Part shown: positions 42,341 through 54,749 of the stretch, one piece after another
Layout of the letters: every line of letters begins with the position of its first letter
How positions within the stretch are numbered: the stretch's first letter is position 1
Source: Merluccius polli
Lineage: Eukaryota; Chordata; Actinopteri; Gadiformes; Merlucciidae
Direction of reading: 5' to 3'
DNA: 64,000 bases
Assembly: GCA_030340625.1 (NCBI GenBank)
Contig: JAOPHQ010001991.1
Location: 399,501-463,500 of the forward strand
Notes under the pieces: model-generated
What the model saw: the letters and a program-made list of their open reading frames with translations, nothing else
Databases searched by the model: none
Told to the model about the DNA's origin: nothing
Position numbers and translations under genes: made by a program

Positions 42341-43248
42341 CTGCAGGGGAGCACACATAGACACATATATACGTTTACCTCAAGTACTTAACTTAACCTT
42401 GCTTTAAATTTAGTGACTGATGGTGTACATTTTATCAATGGGCCTAGTATATAGACAAAAGTGTGCAATTGCTCTGCTGTAATTGTCCAAACTTCTTACA
42501 TTTGTCTGATTATTGTAGGATTGTTGAAGTAAAAATAAAGATGTATCATTTCAATGAGTTTCTATACGGACAACAATATTGTCATTTTTCAACCAAAAAT
42601 GTTTTTGCCATCATGTCTCTCAAATTAAAACTATTGTTTTGCATATGCATCACCATTTGATGACAAAGGTACAATATGCAACTTTTTTTTTTTGTCCTCT
42701 AAAACACATTGTCTTACAGATGCTAATTTTAAGGCTACAGGGATCTAGGTCAATTACTGACTGCAGTAGCATAGAGAAATGTAATGTTATGTGTTGAGTG
42801 TTTTTTTTGTACCTTTATTGAGACGACGTTAAAAAACTAAAACAACTTATTAACAGTCTTCATAACAGCCAACAACAATGACTTAAACAATGTAGACAGT
42901 TTATAATATATTAATATAATAAGTAAAGTATATTAAATAACATTTACTGAACTATGAATACAACTGGTTGTTATTAACAGTGATGTCCTACCCTTTTTTA
43001 TTTGTATGTGTCTGTTTGTAGTTTGTAATTTCTTAATTAATTGTGTATGCATTTAGTAGCATTATAGCACTATACCAGAACTCAAGACTAACATTTTAAT
43101 TTGGTGGTACCCTGACAAATGTGGTTGCATCCCTTTTTTCACCTCTTTGTTGCAGTATTGGCATGTCCTTTGTCACGTAGCACCCATCTGTGTACATTAA
43201 TTTGAAAAGATTTACTCACTTGATTGTAACTCAAAATGTTTTATCGTA
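42341..43248. other. YTHDC2 intron segment, no gene recognised
   Basis: AT-rich intronic sequence upstream of the exon at 42068-42340. No preceding YTHDC2 exon was recognised here or farther right, so the next intron extends past 64000. Confidence 0.5.
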
Positions 43249-43861
43249 TGTCACGACTCAACACACAGCGTGCCCTCCAGGACTGCAGAGGGCACTGAGG
43301 AGTCGGCACAAGGCCGGCTCAGCTGAGCTGGTGAGGAAGTGAGCGGCCATGCTTAAATTCTACCCTGCATGGTTTGTCAGTGCTCATTCATGGTTTGCAT
43401 GCCACCGGCCCTACTTCTCTTGGGAATTACTTTGGACTGCTTTGGAACTTTGGATAAGCTAACTCTTCACTTGACCCTGCTCGCCTCGACTTGGATTTTG
43501 GATTACGTTTTGGACTGTTCGCGTGGACTCTCTTGGTATTGAACCCTGCTTGTCCCTGATCTTCCCTTTGTCTTGCCCTGTCTGGGTACGTTGCTACGCT
43601 GATTGAACTCTGTGCTTTGAACCTGGACTGTGCCCTTGACTATGCTTTGGATCTACCTTGGAATGTACTGTAACCGAATGAACTTTACCTTTGCCCTTAA
43701 CCTTGAATGAACTCTAAGTTTAACTTTAATCACTTGTAGTGTTTGTGATCCTACCTTCTGAGTTGACTTTTATTATTTGTTGACCACTGTCTGAGTTATT
43801 TATATTGAACAATTAAACTCTAAACTGCATCTGCGACTGTGCCCTTCCTTCTAACCTGACA
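43249..43861 (+). repeat. 5' LTR of the sushi-type Gypsy
   Basis: A 613-bp LTR from TGTCACGACTC to CTAACCTGACA. It has CAATTAAACTC near 43810 as a possible polyadenylation signal and tandem-like TGGACTTTGGA motifs. The gag ATG lies only two bases after it. Confidence 0.85.
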
Positions 43862-44610
43862 TCATGAATGAGCCAGATCCAAGTGGCACAGCGGATGTAG
43901 AGGAGCTTCGATCCTTTGTTCAGAGACTCGGGGTAACAGTACACAACCAACAAGATGGTCTGCAAAAGATGGAGGAGGCACTCAATCAGATTGGCCATCG
44001 AATGAGGACTTTGCCTGATCCTGGTTCTCCTATCACTACTTTCCCTGCTCCAGTGCCTACCGTTAAGCTGTCCCCCCCACCACCCTTCTCTGGTGAGCCT
44101 GCTGCCTGCAAAGGCTTTTTGACTCAGTGTTCGTTGATCTTTGAATTGCAACCAGCAAACTTCCCCACTGAACGATCTAAAGTGGCATACATCATCACAC
44201 GGCTAATCGGAAAGGCCTTGGACTGGGCTACCGCCTTATGGACTCATCGACATCCAGACTGCATATCCAGTGAGCGGTTCATGGGTGCTCTTAGGCGAGT
44301 CTTCGATGACGGCCTCACTCAACGGTTGGCTGCTTCACGTTTGTATTCACTCTCAGGGGTTAAAGTTTTCCGTCGCTATGATGGAAATCCGTCAACTCGG
44401 CTCTCGTAAGGTCCCGTGGTCCCACCAGAAAGGCAGAGTGAGAACCGCATATATAAAAAATAAGCATTTCGAGAGCCTTTAAAAATTCCTACAGTAGTAC
44501 AGACCATGAATGCAACACTCCACGTATCCTAGCAACATTCAACCCATAAGTCCGTGCGTTTTTGTTGACAGAAGTGGTAGCTCTAGTAGTCGCCGGTAGT
44601 AGAAAACGAC

Positions 44611-44979
44611 ATGTCTTTCTCAAAGCACAAACGTACAATTGAAAATGAAAACCGTCGGTTTAACCCCGCCTGGACGGATAAATATTTATTTATGTTACCG
44701 CCAAGTTTAAATGCCAAACCGATGTGTTTAATTTGTAATGAGTGTGTCGCGGTTCTGAAAGATTACTGCGTGCGGAGTCACCACGTTGAGACACCCGACT
44801 TTCCGCGCAAACTTTCCAGAGGGATCTCAGGAGAGGGACCCGTGCAAACGCGCAGTTTGGTGCATCGTACAGTACGGAGCTGTACTACAATGGTACGTTC
44901 ATGCACAGCCCAAGAGAGAGCTACAGAAAACAACAAACATTACTACTACTGTGCACTAGTTTGTTTTTATGTACTTTGA
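44611..44979 (+). pseudogene. hAT BED-like zinc-finger N-terminus (GTF2IRD2/Charlie type)
   Basis: The frame reads MSFSKHKRTIENENRRFNPA, then WTDKYLFMLPPSLNAKPMCL and CNECVAVLKDYCVRSHHV. This is the N-terminus of hAT transposases such as the one fused to GTF2IRD2, with CxxC and a trailing histidine of the finger. After this the frame loses similarity and stops; the catalytic and dimerisation parts are absent. It identifies the TIR element around it as an internally deleted hAT. Confidence 0.65.
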
Positions 44980-45050
44980 GATGCTCCTCGATCAGGTATG
45001 ACCAAAATGTTTATTTGTTTTATTTCAAAAGTAGAAAGAAGTGTTGCTAC

Positions 45051-45304
45051 TAGGGATGGGCATAATTAATCGATCATTGATCGTTAAGAAATGTGTCGAT
45101 CAATTTATATTGTTATCGATCAAATGGACGTTGTGTTGCATACTGTGAGTCTTGAAGCAGTGCCCGGTGATCGCGGCTTTAGTTCGCCGTGTCTGATCGC
45201 TGTAATTCGGATAATTCGGAGTGTGAATATCGGTTGAATATCTAATATCTTTCTAACTTTAAAAAACACTTTAGTATTTTGAAGACGATAGTCGCACATC
45301 CCTC
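45051..45304. mobile_element. hAT MITE inside the hAT element
   Basis: TAGGGATGG on the left and CATCCCTC on the right, with a degenerate TSD GTTGCTAC and GTAACTAC. Its ATCGATCATTGATCG motifs and the block near 45160-45250 resemble the MITE at 9727-10446 in inverse orientation. Confidence 0.6.
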
Positions 45305-46793
45305 GTAACTACGCCCGTGAAGGTGAACCCTCTCGGACTCCGCTATTAACATGAACCGCTCCGCCGGAGGAGCCGCACATCCACACGCACCGGACACACA
45401 TGTTTTCCATTTGCTTGCTTTTAAATAAAGTTGTGTGCAGTTATATGGTTAAATACGATTATTGATTAATGACCGATCGCGTACTGCGGTCAAGACAGCC
45501 ATCTCTCAGTTTCGCGTGGTCAAGCCAGCCGCTCCAACATTTTCAATATTTCCATAACTGTGACATTTTAGCAAAAAGTTCAGCCTCGTATATGTTTTCT
45601 GACTAAGGTATTGCTTTTAGATAGTTCATGCAATTGTTTCTAAATGTGTGGCTCAACTTTTTGTTGCGAGCCTTTTCCGAGCGCCGGCTGCATATTGTAT
45701 AGACATATGTCGGCCTTTTTTCCCTTTTTTTCAAAACAGTTATACAGTTTAATGCCCACTTTTACTGCCTTGTTTGATTATTGTTGGCCGATAAGTAGGC
45801 TACTTATTGTAATTGGAATACAGATTTAGTCTTGTTGAATTGTTTCCAAACCTTTAAGAGCGGCTGTAGGCACATTGTTCGGCTTTTACGAGCGCCACAT
45901 AGGCCTATAACCTATAATGCCTGTATTTATTATTTTAAAACTGTTAAACAGTTGTAGGCCAAAAAAGTAGACCTTTCATTTACTGTTTTAACTGGTTTAG
46001 TGCTGATTAAAGTTTTTGTGTGTGTGTGTGTGTGTTACACCGTTGTGTTAAACATTGTGCAAATAAATGCTTGCACTGACAACTTGTGCAGACGATTTGT
46101 TATGTATAGCCCATTAACAAGAATGGTGAAGTCTTGCAAAAAATACTGGTTTCATGCCCTGGCTTTGAACTAGAAGGGATAATGGACCACGTGGTGTTTA
46201 AATATCGAGGCAGTATGCGGCCATGACCCAAAGTGATACCTAAATACATTTTCAGTCAGATGATTTTTTTTTGCTTTAACCCCTGCACTCTCCCAAGGCC
46301 CACGGTCAGTCACAGAGTATGCCATCGAGTTCCGAACCCTAGCAGCTGAGACCGGATGGGAGGGTGAAGCTCGTGACTGCTTTTTACCAGGGGCTGAGAG
46401 AGTCCCTGAAAGATGAGATGGTGAACCGAGACTGGGGCGAAGATTTGGGTGAAATCATCACTCTAGTCACAGCTCTGGATAAACGCATGCGAGAAAGACC
46501 AAGAGAACGCCCTCTCCCGCCGACCCGGGTCCAAGGCTCTCCACGGCCATTACCACCACCACCTCGGCCCGGTTCTCCCGTACACCATCAGGGGGAGGAG
46601 CCAATGCAGCTAGGTCATTCCCGGCTAAGCCAAGAGGAGAGACAGCGCCGCTTTCGGCAGGGACTTTGCATGTATTGTGGAGCACAGGGTCACATGTGCA
46701 CAAACTGTCCAAACCTCCAGGGAAAAGGCCGCGCCCACCAGGAGCCAGGGGCCTCCTGGTGAGCAGAGTTGTCACCTCTGCTCCCACGTCTCG

Positions 46794-49181
46794 CTGTTCC
46801 CTGCCTGTGCGTCTGTGGGGTCCCAGCAAGGGGTCTCCAGTAAGTCTACAAGCCTTGGTTGATTCAGCGGCAGCAGTTAACTTGATGGACCAAATACTAG
46901 CATGCCAGTTACAGGTGCCAATCACTCGTTGTGAAACTCCAAGAACAGTACAGGCCCTAGACGGACGTCCCCTGGGGTCTGGCCGACTAGAGTTCTGCAC
47001 CCAGCCCCTGCAGATGCTTACACTTGACACACACTTGGAAAGCTGTGTTTTCTTCGTAATTGACACTCCTCAAGATCCTCATCTTAGGTTACCCCTGGCT
47101 CATAACTCATCAACCCTCCTTTGACTGGGCTACTAGCACTCTTACACAATGGGGACCTACCTGTACAGCTCATCAACAACCAGACCAGCCTACAGTCTCC
47201 AGTGTTGCCGCTGTAGCTGCCCCGACCCCACTGGCTGACACCCCAAAGGTGCCTGTCATGTATTGTGACCTCAGTGCAGTGTTCAGTAAGGAAAGTGCAG
47301 CCTTGCTCCCTCCACATCGTAGTTATGATATGGCAATTGACCTCCTTCCTGGCACAACGCCCCCACGAGGTAGGCTTTACTCCCTGTCCATCCCTGAAAC
47401 AAAAGCGATGGAAGCTCTCCAAAATGGACTTATCCGGCCGCCCACTTCGCCTGCAGCTGCTGGATTCTTTTTTGTGGGCAAAAAAGATGGGGCGCTCCGC
47501 CCATGCATTGATTACAGGGGGCTGAATAAAATAACAGTGAAGAACAAGTATCCCCTGCCACTGTTGAACACAGCCTTTGAGCATCTCCAAGGAGCCACAG
47601 TCTTCACAAAGTTGGACCTCAGGAATGCCTATCAACTCGTCAGAATTCGAGAGGGCGATCAGTGGAAGACGGCGTTCATAACCCCTCGGGGCCATTATGA
47701 GTACCTGGTAATGCCTTTTGGCCTGTCTAATTGCCCTGCCGTGTTCCAAGCCTTTGTCAATGATGTGCTAAGGGATTTTTTAGATCACTTTGTGTTTGTT
47801 TATTTGGACGACATCTTAATTTTTTCCTCTGACCTTGATTCCCACGTCCAACACGTCCGGCAAGTTCTCCAGAGACTACTCCAAAACAGACTCTTCGTCA
47901 AACTGGAAAAAAGTGAGTTCCACACTTCTAGTACCACCTTTCTTGGCTTTGTTGGCTCCCCCCAGGGGTTAATAATGGATCAGTCTAAAGTAACAGCAGT
48001 CCTGGAGTGGTCTACACCCACTACTATAAAGCAGCTGTAAAGATTCCTGGGATTTTCAAACTTTTATCGTCGCTTTACCTGCGATGGACACCAGCTGCAC
48101 AGCAAGCTTTTTCAGAGCTAAAACAAAGATTCACCACAGCTCCTGTGAACTCACCCAGACCCTGAGCTGCCCTTCATAGTAGAGGTGGATGCCTCGGAGG
48201 TGGGGGTAGGAGCGGTCCTGTCCCAGAGATCCTCCCATGACCAGAAGATGCATCCTTGTGCTTTCTTTTCCAGACGGCTCACCCCAGCTGAGAGTCGCTA
48301 TGATGTAGGGAATTGGGAATTGCTGGCGGTCAAGCTGGCTCTAGAAGAGTGGCGCCACTGGCTAGAAGGGGCCCAACATCCATTCATGGTTTGGACAGAT
48401 CATAAAAACCTTGAGTATATCCGTGAAGCCCGCCGACTCAATTCTCATCAAGCCCGGTGGGGCCTCTTCTTCACACGCTTCAATTTCACACTATCCTTCG
48501 ACCAGGGTCCAAGAATATCAAGGCTGATGCCCTCTCTTGCCAGTTTGCCCCAGACAGCCTTCTTGAGAGGCCAGAACCAATCATTCCTGACAACTGTGTC
48601 ATTGCCCCAGTACATTGGGTATTAATGGAACAAGTGCAAGATGGACACCGCCTAGAACAACCACCACCTGACACGCCACCCTCCAAGACTTTCGTGCCAA
48701 CCGCACAACGGCCACTGGTGCTTGAGTGGGGTCATAATTCTCGTTTAGTTAGTCACCCAGGGTGGCACCGAACCATGGAACTAATTAGCCGTTTATTCTG
48801 GTGGCCGTCTATGAGGGAGGACGTTGCGGGCTATGTCGCGGCCTGTTCCACATGTGCCGCCCACAAAGTCGACAACCAGCGCCCCCAAGATTCTCTTGCG
48901 GTCCCTGCCTGTACCCCGTCACGCTTGGTCACATGTTTCTCTCGACTTTGTTACTGGGTTGCCCCTCTCCAATTGTTTTACATGTGTACTTGTCATTGTT
49001 GATCGCTTTTCAAAAACCTCTCGTTTTGTGCCCCTACAGAAGCTCCCAACGGGCAGGCAGACAACAGAAACTCTAGTGAGAGAGGTGGTTTGCTACCATG
49101 GGACGCCTGAGGAAATCCTATCTGACGGGTCCACAGTTTATCTCAAGATTCTGGAGGGTCTTTTGGCAGCTAATGGGGTTA
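46794..49181 (+). pseudogene. Gypsy pol: protease, RT, RNase H, integrase start
   Basis: Order and landmarks: protease LVDSAAAVNLMD (near 46857, with Ala in place of the usual Gly of D-S/T-G), a frame change near 47065, then RT with FFFVGKKDGALRPCIDYRGL (near 47470), FTKLDLRNAYQLVRI (near 47600) and FVYLDDILIF (near 47790), so YLDD is intact. A TAA at 48038-48040 ends this frame where the family has glutamine. After a small deletion, RNase H has EVDASEVGVGAVLSQR (near 48182) and NWELLAVKLALEEWRHWL. The integrase has HPGWHRTM with CSTCAAH (near 48755-48870) and SLDFVTGLPLSN (near 48940). It is then cut at 49181 by the ERV. A broken copy. Confidence 0.84.
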
Positions 49182-49388
49182 ACTGTCCGTCAAGCAACAG
49201 AAAATATTTTCTGTGGGGAAAACGGGTGGTTGGATACGGGGAAAGTGTGTCTAAAAGTTTCTGCATGGAGCTTGGGTGAGACCGGACTGAAACATTTTCA
49301 GCCTAGAAGCTTGTCTCACTCGGCAATATTTCGTGCAGAGAGCAGACCGTGAGTCATTCACACCGACCCTGTATGTGTATCAAAATTT

Positions 49389-49679
49389 GTGTCGTTAAAG
49401 TGTGTACTGGTTAAGATAGTGGGTAAAAAATGGACGGAGAATTCAACAGAGTGTGAAGAATATGGGGGGTGTCCTGAGGACACCATAGGAGAGCAATGGA
49501 AACAAATCACGCTCCAATTGGTTAGTGGGTGTACACCGAATACACAGGGAAAGATAATGGAGGGTCACGAGGTGACCTGGATGTGGCTCCAGGAGAAGGG
49601 ACAGATACCTGGAGATGAGAAGCAGGACAAATTGTTGCCCTATCTGGCAGAGGCCGAGAGGACTGTGTTGAGAGAGTAG
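49389..49679 (+). pseudogene. Possible ERV gag-like frame, unrecognised
   Basis: An open frame of 96 codons contains a segment with three cysteines and several tryptophans (positions 49419-49670). It lies where a gag leader would be expected in the ERV, but I do not recognise the protein. It could be gag, a leader peptide or chance. Confidence 0.25.
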
Positions 49680-50289
49680 AAAGGCATAAGGCAGAAGAGG
49701 GAGAGCAAAATTGGGGAACAAAGAAGAAGTGGAGAGCAGCACTAGAAGAGAAAGAGGAGAGCGTCAGTGCGTACAGTAGCATTAGCATGTGTAGCATTAG
49801 AAGCTAAAAAAGACAAAAACAACAACGCAGGCGCCGGCGCTCCCGTAGCCATAACAACCCGCGAGAGCGACGGTACTAAGAGCCAGCTGTCTGACCCTGA
49901 CCGAGCAGGGAGCAGGGAGAGGGCTGATATGTCACCATTTAAAGTAAAGAATAAAGTTAATAAAAAATAATAAACATTGTTTAATAAAGTAAGAGTAAAA
50001 GTAATCAGAAATACATATTGCTTAAAAATAGAGTGTTAGTACACTTATAAATAAAATGAGATCAATAAGATCTCTGAGAAATGTAAGAAAAGAATATCTA
50101 AACAGGCATTAAAATTAGTATTAGTCATGTATCAAAGAGAGAGAGGGACAGAGAGCAGAGAGAAAAGGAGGGGGCCTGGCCCTGAGAAGAGGACAATAAA
50201 ACAGGACAGCACTAGAGAAGTACTTAGATAAGGAGATCTAAAAAAAAAAAAAAGAGAGAGGGGCAATACAGAGTTATGCAGTAGTTTAC
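49680..50289. other. ERV interior, degenerate
   Basis: Purine-rich sequence (AGAGAG, GAGAAG) with no readable protein. Confidence 0.4.
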
Positions 50290-50550
50290 CCTATAATACT
50301 ACTACGACGACGACTACTACTAATGATAATAAAAATAATAATAGTAATGATAATACATTTTATTCGAAGGTGCCTTTCCAAAAACACAAGGTTGCCTTAC
50401 AAAACAAAGTGGTAAAGGGACAACCAGCTCAGTATGTCCAGGGGGATAACAGACGTAGAGGGGGTAGAATAAAACATAAATAAAGAAAGCGCTGTGATCA
50501 TTAGAACATTTAAGGATCTGTTGGGACATAGAAAGTGCACATATAGAGAT
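50290..50550 (-). mobile_element. 3' end fragment of an L2-type LINE
   Basis: An (ACT)/(AAT)n-rich tail followed by TACATTTTATTCGAAGGTGCC is the reverse complement of typical fish L2 3' ends. Boundaries are approximate. Confidence 0.5.
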
Positions 50551-51218
50551 CACTTATGTATTAGTGTCTGTGATTTGTTTCTGTGTTTTCGGTTGATTTG
50601 TTTTTTCTGTGTTTTATAAAAAGTATAAAAGGGTTTTAGTGTTTTGTGGGACAATTAAAAGACCAACAGCTCAGTTAAGTTGGGCACTATTCATTTAAAT
50701 CAGAAGTTATCTCCTCTACCGCTCGTCCACAGAAGTCCAGGGGTCAACAGCGCTGGGGACTCGGTCAAGAGTCCAGGGAAATTCCCCCCTCACCAAACTG
50801 AGGTATAGCGGGACCCGCCCCAACGGGCTCTGCGGGAGTGCGGTAGTTATTACAATATAAAAAACTAATACGCAATGTTGCGTATGTAGCAATAAAATAA
50901 CATTTGGTTGCTTAGAATACCTCCATAGTGTGGTGTTGAAATAGTTAAAAGAAAGTTTGTTCTGGGTTGCCAGAGTCTACCGGGAGGTGTGGCCCCAAGG
51001 GGGGGAGAGTGGACTGCGTGGTATAAGTCCCGCCTCTGTTGTCATGGCGAGCCATATCTTGGTTTCCATGTGTTTTGTTGAAATAGATTGCAGGTTGTTT
51101 AGTCTTTGTTTTAGTGGTTTGTGTTTTATTTGTTTGACAAATTCTTAGGGTCAGATAAATGTTCTCTGGACATTTGCAATGACCTGCTGGTTAAATGGTT
51201 AAAGTGATAATTAAAAAG
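50551..51218. other. Possible LTR-like sequence in the ERV
   Basis: TATAAAAGG near 50625, ATTAAAAG near 50656 and a GC-rich stretch ending TTATTACA at 50851 look like promoter, R and U5 parts of an LTR. No matching second copy was found in the window, so it stays uncertain. Confidence 0.3.
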
Positions 51219-51457
51219 TAATAATAATAATAATAATACATTATATTTATATAGCGCTTTTCAAGGACCCAAAGCCGCTGTAACAATGCGAGAACCAAAC
51301 ACAAACACACACACAGGAAACAGAAAACAGGACTTACAGGACAGAAATTGGGAACAGAAAACAAGCAACAGAGAAACAATACAGAAACAATTCCAATGAT
51401 GGAAGGGATGGAGTGGGGAGTAGGGGGCTGGAGTGAAGGGCATGGGGTGGGGACAGG

Positions 51458-53417
51458 TTAAGGATAGGGGAGGTCGTAGGCTAGGGAGAAAATGTAGGTT
51501 TTTAGGCGGGATTTGAAAGTGAGAAGTGAGGGGGAGTCACGGACAGGCTGGGGGAGTGAGTTCCAGAGTCGGGGTGCTGCTGTTGCAAAGGCTCGGTCGC
51601 CGAAGGTTTTGAGTCTTGCCGGTTTAGTGGTGAGAGTGAGGGAAGAGGAGGATCGAAGGGCTCTAGAGGGTCGATTGGGGGTAAGGAGATCGGACAGGTA
51701 GGGGGGGGCCAGGTGGTGGAGAGCTTTGTACGTGAGGAGGAGTATTTTGAAGGTGATGCGATGTTTGACGGGGAGCCAGTGGAGAGTGCGGAGAACGGGA
51801 GTGATGTGATCCCGGGACCGGGTGTGGGTGAGGAGGCGGGCAGCAGAGTTCTGGACCATTTGGAGTCTATGGAGGGAGTGGGAGGTAATGCCAGAGAGGA
51901 GGGAGTTGCAGTAATCCAGACATGAGGAAATGAAGGCATGGATGAGGGATTCAGCTGCAGAGGGGGAGAGGTATTGTCTGATTTTGCCGATGCATCTGAG
52001 GTGAAAGTAGGAGGTCTTGATGGTGGAGCTGACATGGGGATCGAAGGAGAGGGTAGGGTCCAGGATGACGCCGAGGTTGCGTGCCACAGGAGAGGGGGTG
52101 ATGGTAGAGGTGCCAATGGTGAGTGAGACGGGACCAGCTTTGTTGAGGGGGGATTTGGTACCTATGAGAAGAAGTTCTGTTTTGTCACTGTTAGGTTGGA
52201 GGAAGTTATGAGTCAGCCAAGATTGAATTGTGGAGATGCAGATTTCAATGTGGCTGAGGGGGGGGGGGTTGGGTTGCTTTGGTGCTGATGTATAGCTGGG
52301 TGTCGTCGGCATAGCAGTGGAAGTCCAGGTTGAGTTCGCGGATGAGGTGACCAAGGGGGATGAGGTAGCAGATGAAGAGGAGGGGGCCAAGGACTGACCC
52401 CTGGGGGACCCCCTGCGTGACAAGAGAGCGGGTGGATGAATGGCCGGATAGGGAGACAAACTGTTGCCTGTTTGTGAGGTATGAAGTGAGCCAGTCGATT
52501 GCGGTGCCCTCAACACCCAGCTGGCGCAGCCTTGCCAGCAGGATGGTGTGGTCGATTGTGTCGAAGGCTGCGCTGAGGTCAAGTAGCAGCAGGATGCTGA
52601 GGGCACAGGAGTCTGCGGAGCTGAGGAGGTCATTGGTGACTTTGAGTAGAGCAGTTTCAGTGCTGTGGAGTGGGCGGAAACCAGACTGGAGGGGTTCGTA
52701 TAGATTGTTGGACTGGAGGTGGGTGTGGAGTTGGGCGGCAACGATGCGTTCAAGCACTTTGGAGAAGAATGGCAGATTGGAGATGGGGCGGTAGTTGGAG
52801 AGGTTGGCTGGATCCAGGGTGGGTTTTTTAAGGATGGGGGTGATGGAGGCAAGTTTGTAGACAGAGGGAACGTGGCCGCGGGATAGGGACTGATTGAAGA
52901 GAGTGGTGAGAGGGGGGATGAGAACAGTGAGGCAGGCCTTGGTTAGAGTTGTTGGGAGGGGGTCGAGAGAGCAGGTGGTTGTTTTTGATGAGGTGATGAT
53001 GTCCATAATGTGGGAGGAGTCAACAGGGGAAGAGGAAGGCGGAGAGGGGGGGTGGGGGCGGGTGGTTAGGGAGGGTGGGGGAGATTGGAGGGTGGTCGGT
53101 GGATGAAGCACTGATGGCGGCAGACAGAGAGCTGTTGATTTGGGAGATTTTGTTGTTGAAGGCGAGGAGAAAAGAGTTAGAGAGTTCAGGGGAGGAGGGT
53201 GGGTTGATGTCCGGCGGCTGGAGCAGTTTGTTGACGGTGGAGAAAAGGGTGCGGGGGTTCCGGTTGGTGCTGTTGATGAGAGTGGAGAAGTGGGCAGATT
53301 TAGCCGCTTGGAGTGCATCACGGTAGGAGGAGATGTGGTGTTTGTGTGCTTCGGCCAGTGGACAGTGAGGCGGGTGCGTCTGTGGAGTCGTTCTAGTTGG
53401 CGGCCAGTCTGTTTCAT
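51458..53417 (-). pseudogene. L2 LINE reverse transcriptase, one frameshift in a C run
   Basis: RT landmarks: LASITPILKKPTLDPANLSN (near 52860), STETALLKVTNDLLSS (near 52660), LLLLDLSAAFDTIDHTILLA (near 52590), GVPQGSVLGPLLFICYL (near 52405) and FHCYADDTQLYIS (near 52320), so YADD is intact. The frame changes at a run of about ten C (plus-strand G run near 52259), then continues with ISTIQSWLTHNFLQPNSDKT and reaches the C-terminal domain (SYFHLRCIGKIRQYLSPSAA, near 52000) and a stop at 51458. The number of breaks is small for a LINE copy. Inactive in its present form. Confidence 0.86.
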
Positions 53418-53537
53418 GGAGCGGAGTTCCGGGGTGTACCAGGGGGCGGAATTGGTGAAGGAGACGGAGGAAGTTTTCCAGGGGGCTAGGGAGTCAAGGG
53501 GACAGAGAGGATGGAGTTCAACATGGTAGCAAAGTCG

Positions 53538-54749
53538 TCAGGGGAAGAGGGGGTGGGGGTCGGCAGGGAGGGCAGAGGAAATGAGCTGGGAGAGAGAGAG
53601 TGGGTCGACTGATTTGATGTTACGGTATGTGATAGAGCGCTTGGTGGGGTTGTGGGGTGAGGGGAGTGGAGCAGAGAAGATGATGCAGAGATGGTCAGAG
53701 AGTGGGAAGGGGAGAGGAAGGGGAACAGATATGGGGAGGGAGGAGGAGCAGACTAGATCAAGGGTATGGCCTTTGGTGTGTGTGGGGAAGTCAACATGTT
53801 GAGTCAGATGGAAGCAGTCAAGAAGGGAGAGGAAGTCGGATGTCAGTGGGGCATTGGGCTGATCGATGTGGATGTTAAAGTCGCCAGTGAGTAGCAGGGA
53901 GGAAGAGAGAGAGGATGCGATGGTGAGGAGCTCGGACAGATCAGAGAGAAAGGATGGGTGTGGCTTGGGGGGGCGGTAAATGAGGACAGATGTAATAGAG
54001 TTGGGGAGGGAGAAGGCAAGGTATTCGAAAGAAGAGATGGGTGGAAGGTTGAGGTTGAGTTCAGAGATGGAAAGGGATTTTTTGTGGAGGACGGCAACGC
54101 CGCCCCCACGGCCAGAGGGACGGGGTTTGCTGATGTAGCTGTAGTTGGAGGGAGTGGCTTGGTTGAGGGCGTAGTAGTCCAGGGGCTGTTGCCAAGTTTC
54201 ACAGAGGAAAAGCAGGTCGATGTTGTTGTCCAGTAATAATTCAGAAATGATAAGTGATTTGTTGGAGAGGGAACGACAGTTGAGTAGAGCAAGAGAGATG
54301 GATGGGGGAGCAGGGGAGGGGGAAAGGAGGTTGTTGGGGTTGGCAGTGCGGCTGGAGGGGATGGGGGGGGGGGGGGGGCGGGGATAGGACCAGAGTGAGG
54401 GGATAGCTGAGCCGTGGGGGATGGGATGGTTGTGAGAGTGACCAGAGCCTCGGTGACTGTATCGTCTGTGGCGGAGGATCCCAGCTTTGCTGACAGCAGT
54501 GGCAGCAGCAGCATGGAGACGATGGTTGTTGTTGTTGAGGCGGCGGAGGTCAGCGGAGGAGTAGCGTGGGTGAGGAGTAGGGGGGAGGGTTGATAAAGAG
54601 TAGATGATGGCTAATAGCAGGTTAGCTACTAGCTGACCGGCAATGGGATATATTGACGCTGCCGCGGACCGGGGGTTGCAGCCCGCGGAATGGGTGATGC
54701 CGGATTGCCCAGACCGAACACGGAGGGCAGGCAGACCCCCCTGTGCCAT
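53538..54749 (-). pseudogene. L2 LINE endonuclease region
   Basis: The frame has a long N-terminal proline- and serine-rich part, then LALLNCRSLSNKSLIISELL (near 54280) and LFLCETW (near 54208), the start of the apurinic-type endonuclease. It is followed by GRGGGVAVLHK (near 54100), LLTGDFNIHID (near 53880) and LPFPLSDHLCIIF (near 53690). The catalytic residues E, D, N and H of the fold are in place. It ends at a stop at 53538, upstream of the RT, which is in another frame. This indicates a frameshift between the two halves of ORF2. Confidence 0.85.

Larger units (their letters stand above)
44355..46284 (+). mobile_element. hAT element inside gag, with BED-type relic and nested MITE
   Basis: Ends AGGGGTTAAAG and CTTTAACCCCT are inverted repeats. 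Flanks TCACTCTC and GCACTCTC match at seven of eight positions. The left part has a BED-finger coding relic and the rest is degenerate. At 1930 bp the element lacks its transposase core. Confidence 0.8.
43864..46762 (+). pseudogene. Gypsy gag, split by a hAT element
   Basis: Gag forms the capsid around the RNA. The first part (43864-44354) starts MNEPDPSGTADVEELRSFVQ and contains FLTQCSLIFELQPANFPTER, the capsid core shared with the domesticated RTL/PEG10 family. It is interrupted by the hAT, with a TSD-like TCACTCTC/GCACTCTC, and resumes at 46293 with VTEYAIEFRTLAAE after a short gap. One frame change occurs near 46365. The C-terminal CCHC zinc knuckle CMYCGAQGHMCTNCP (near 46668) is intact. 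The stop at 46762 matches the end of gag. The gene is inactive because of the insertion and a frame change. Confidence 0.82.

Noticed and set aside
50551..50860. Second LTR pair inside the ERV
   Set aside because: TATA and polyadenylation-like signals are present, but no second copy or TSD was found, so it is listed only as a possible LTR.
51513..54236. Plus-strand frames within the L2 LINE
   Set aside because: They are G-rich shadows of the minus-strand endonuclease and RT, which carry all motifs.
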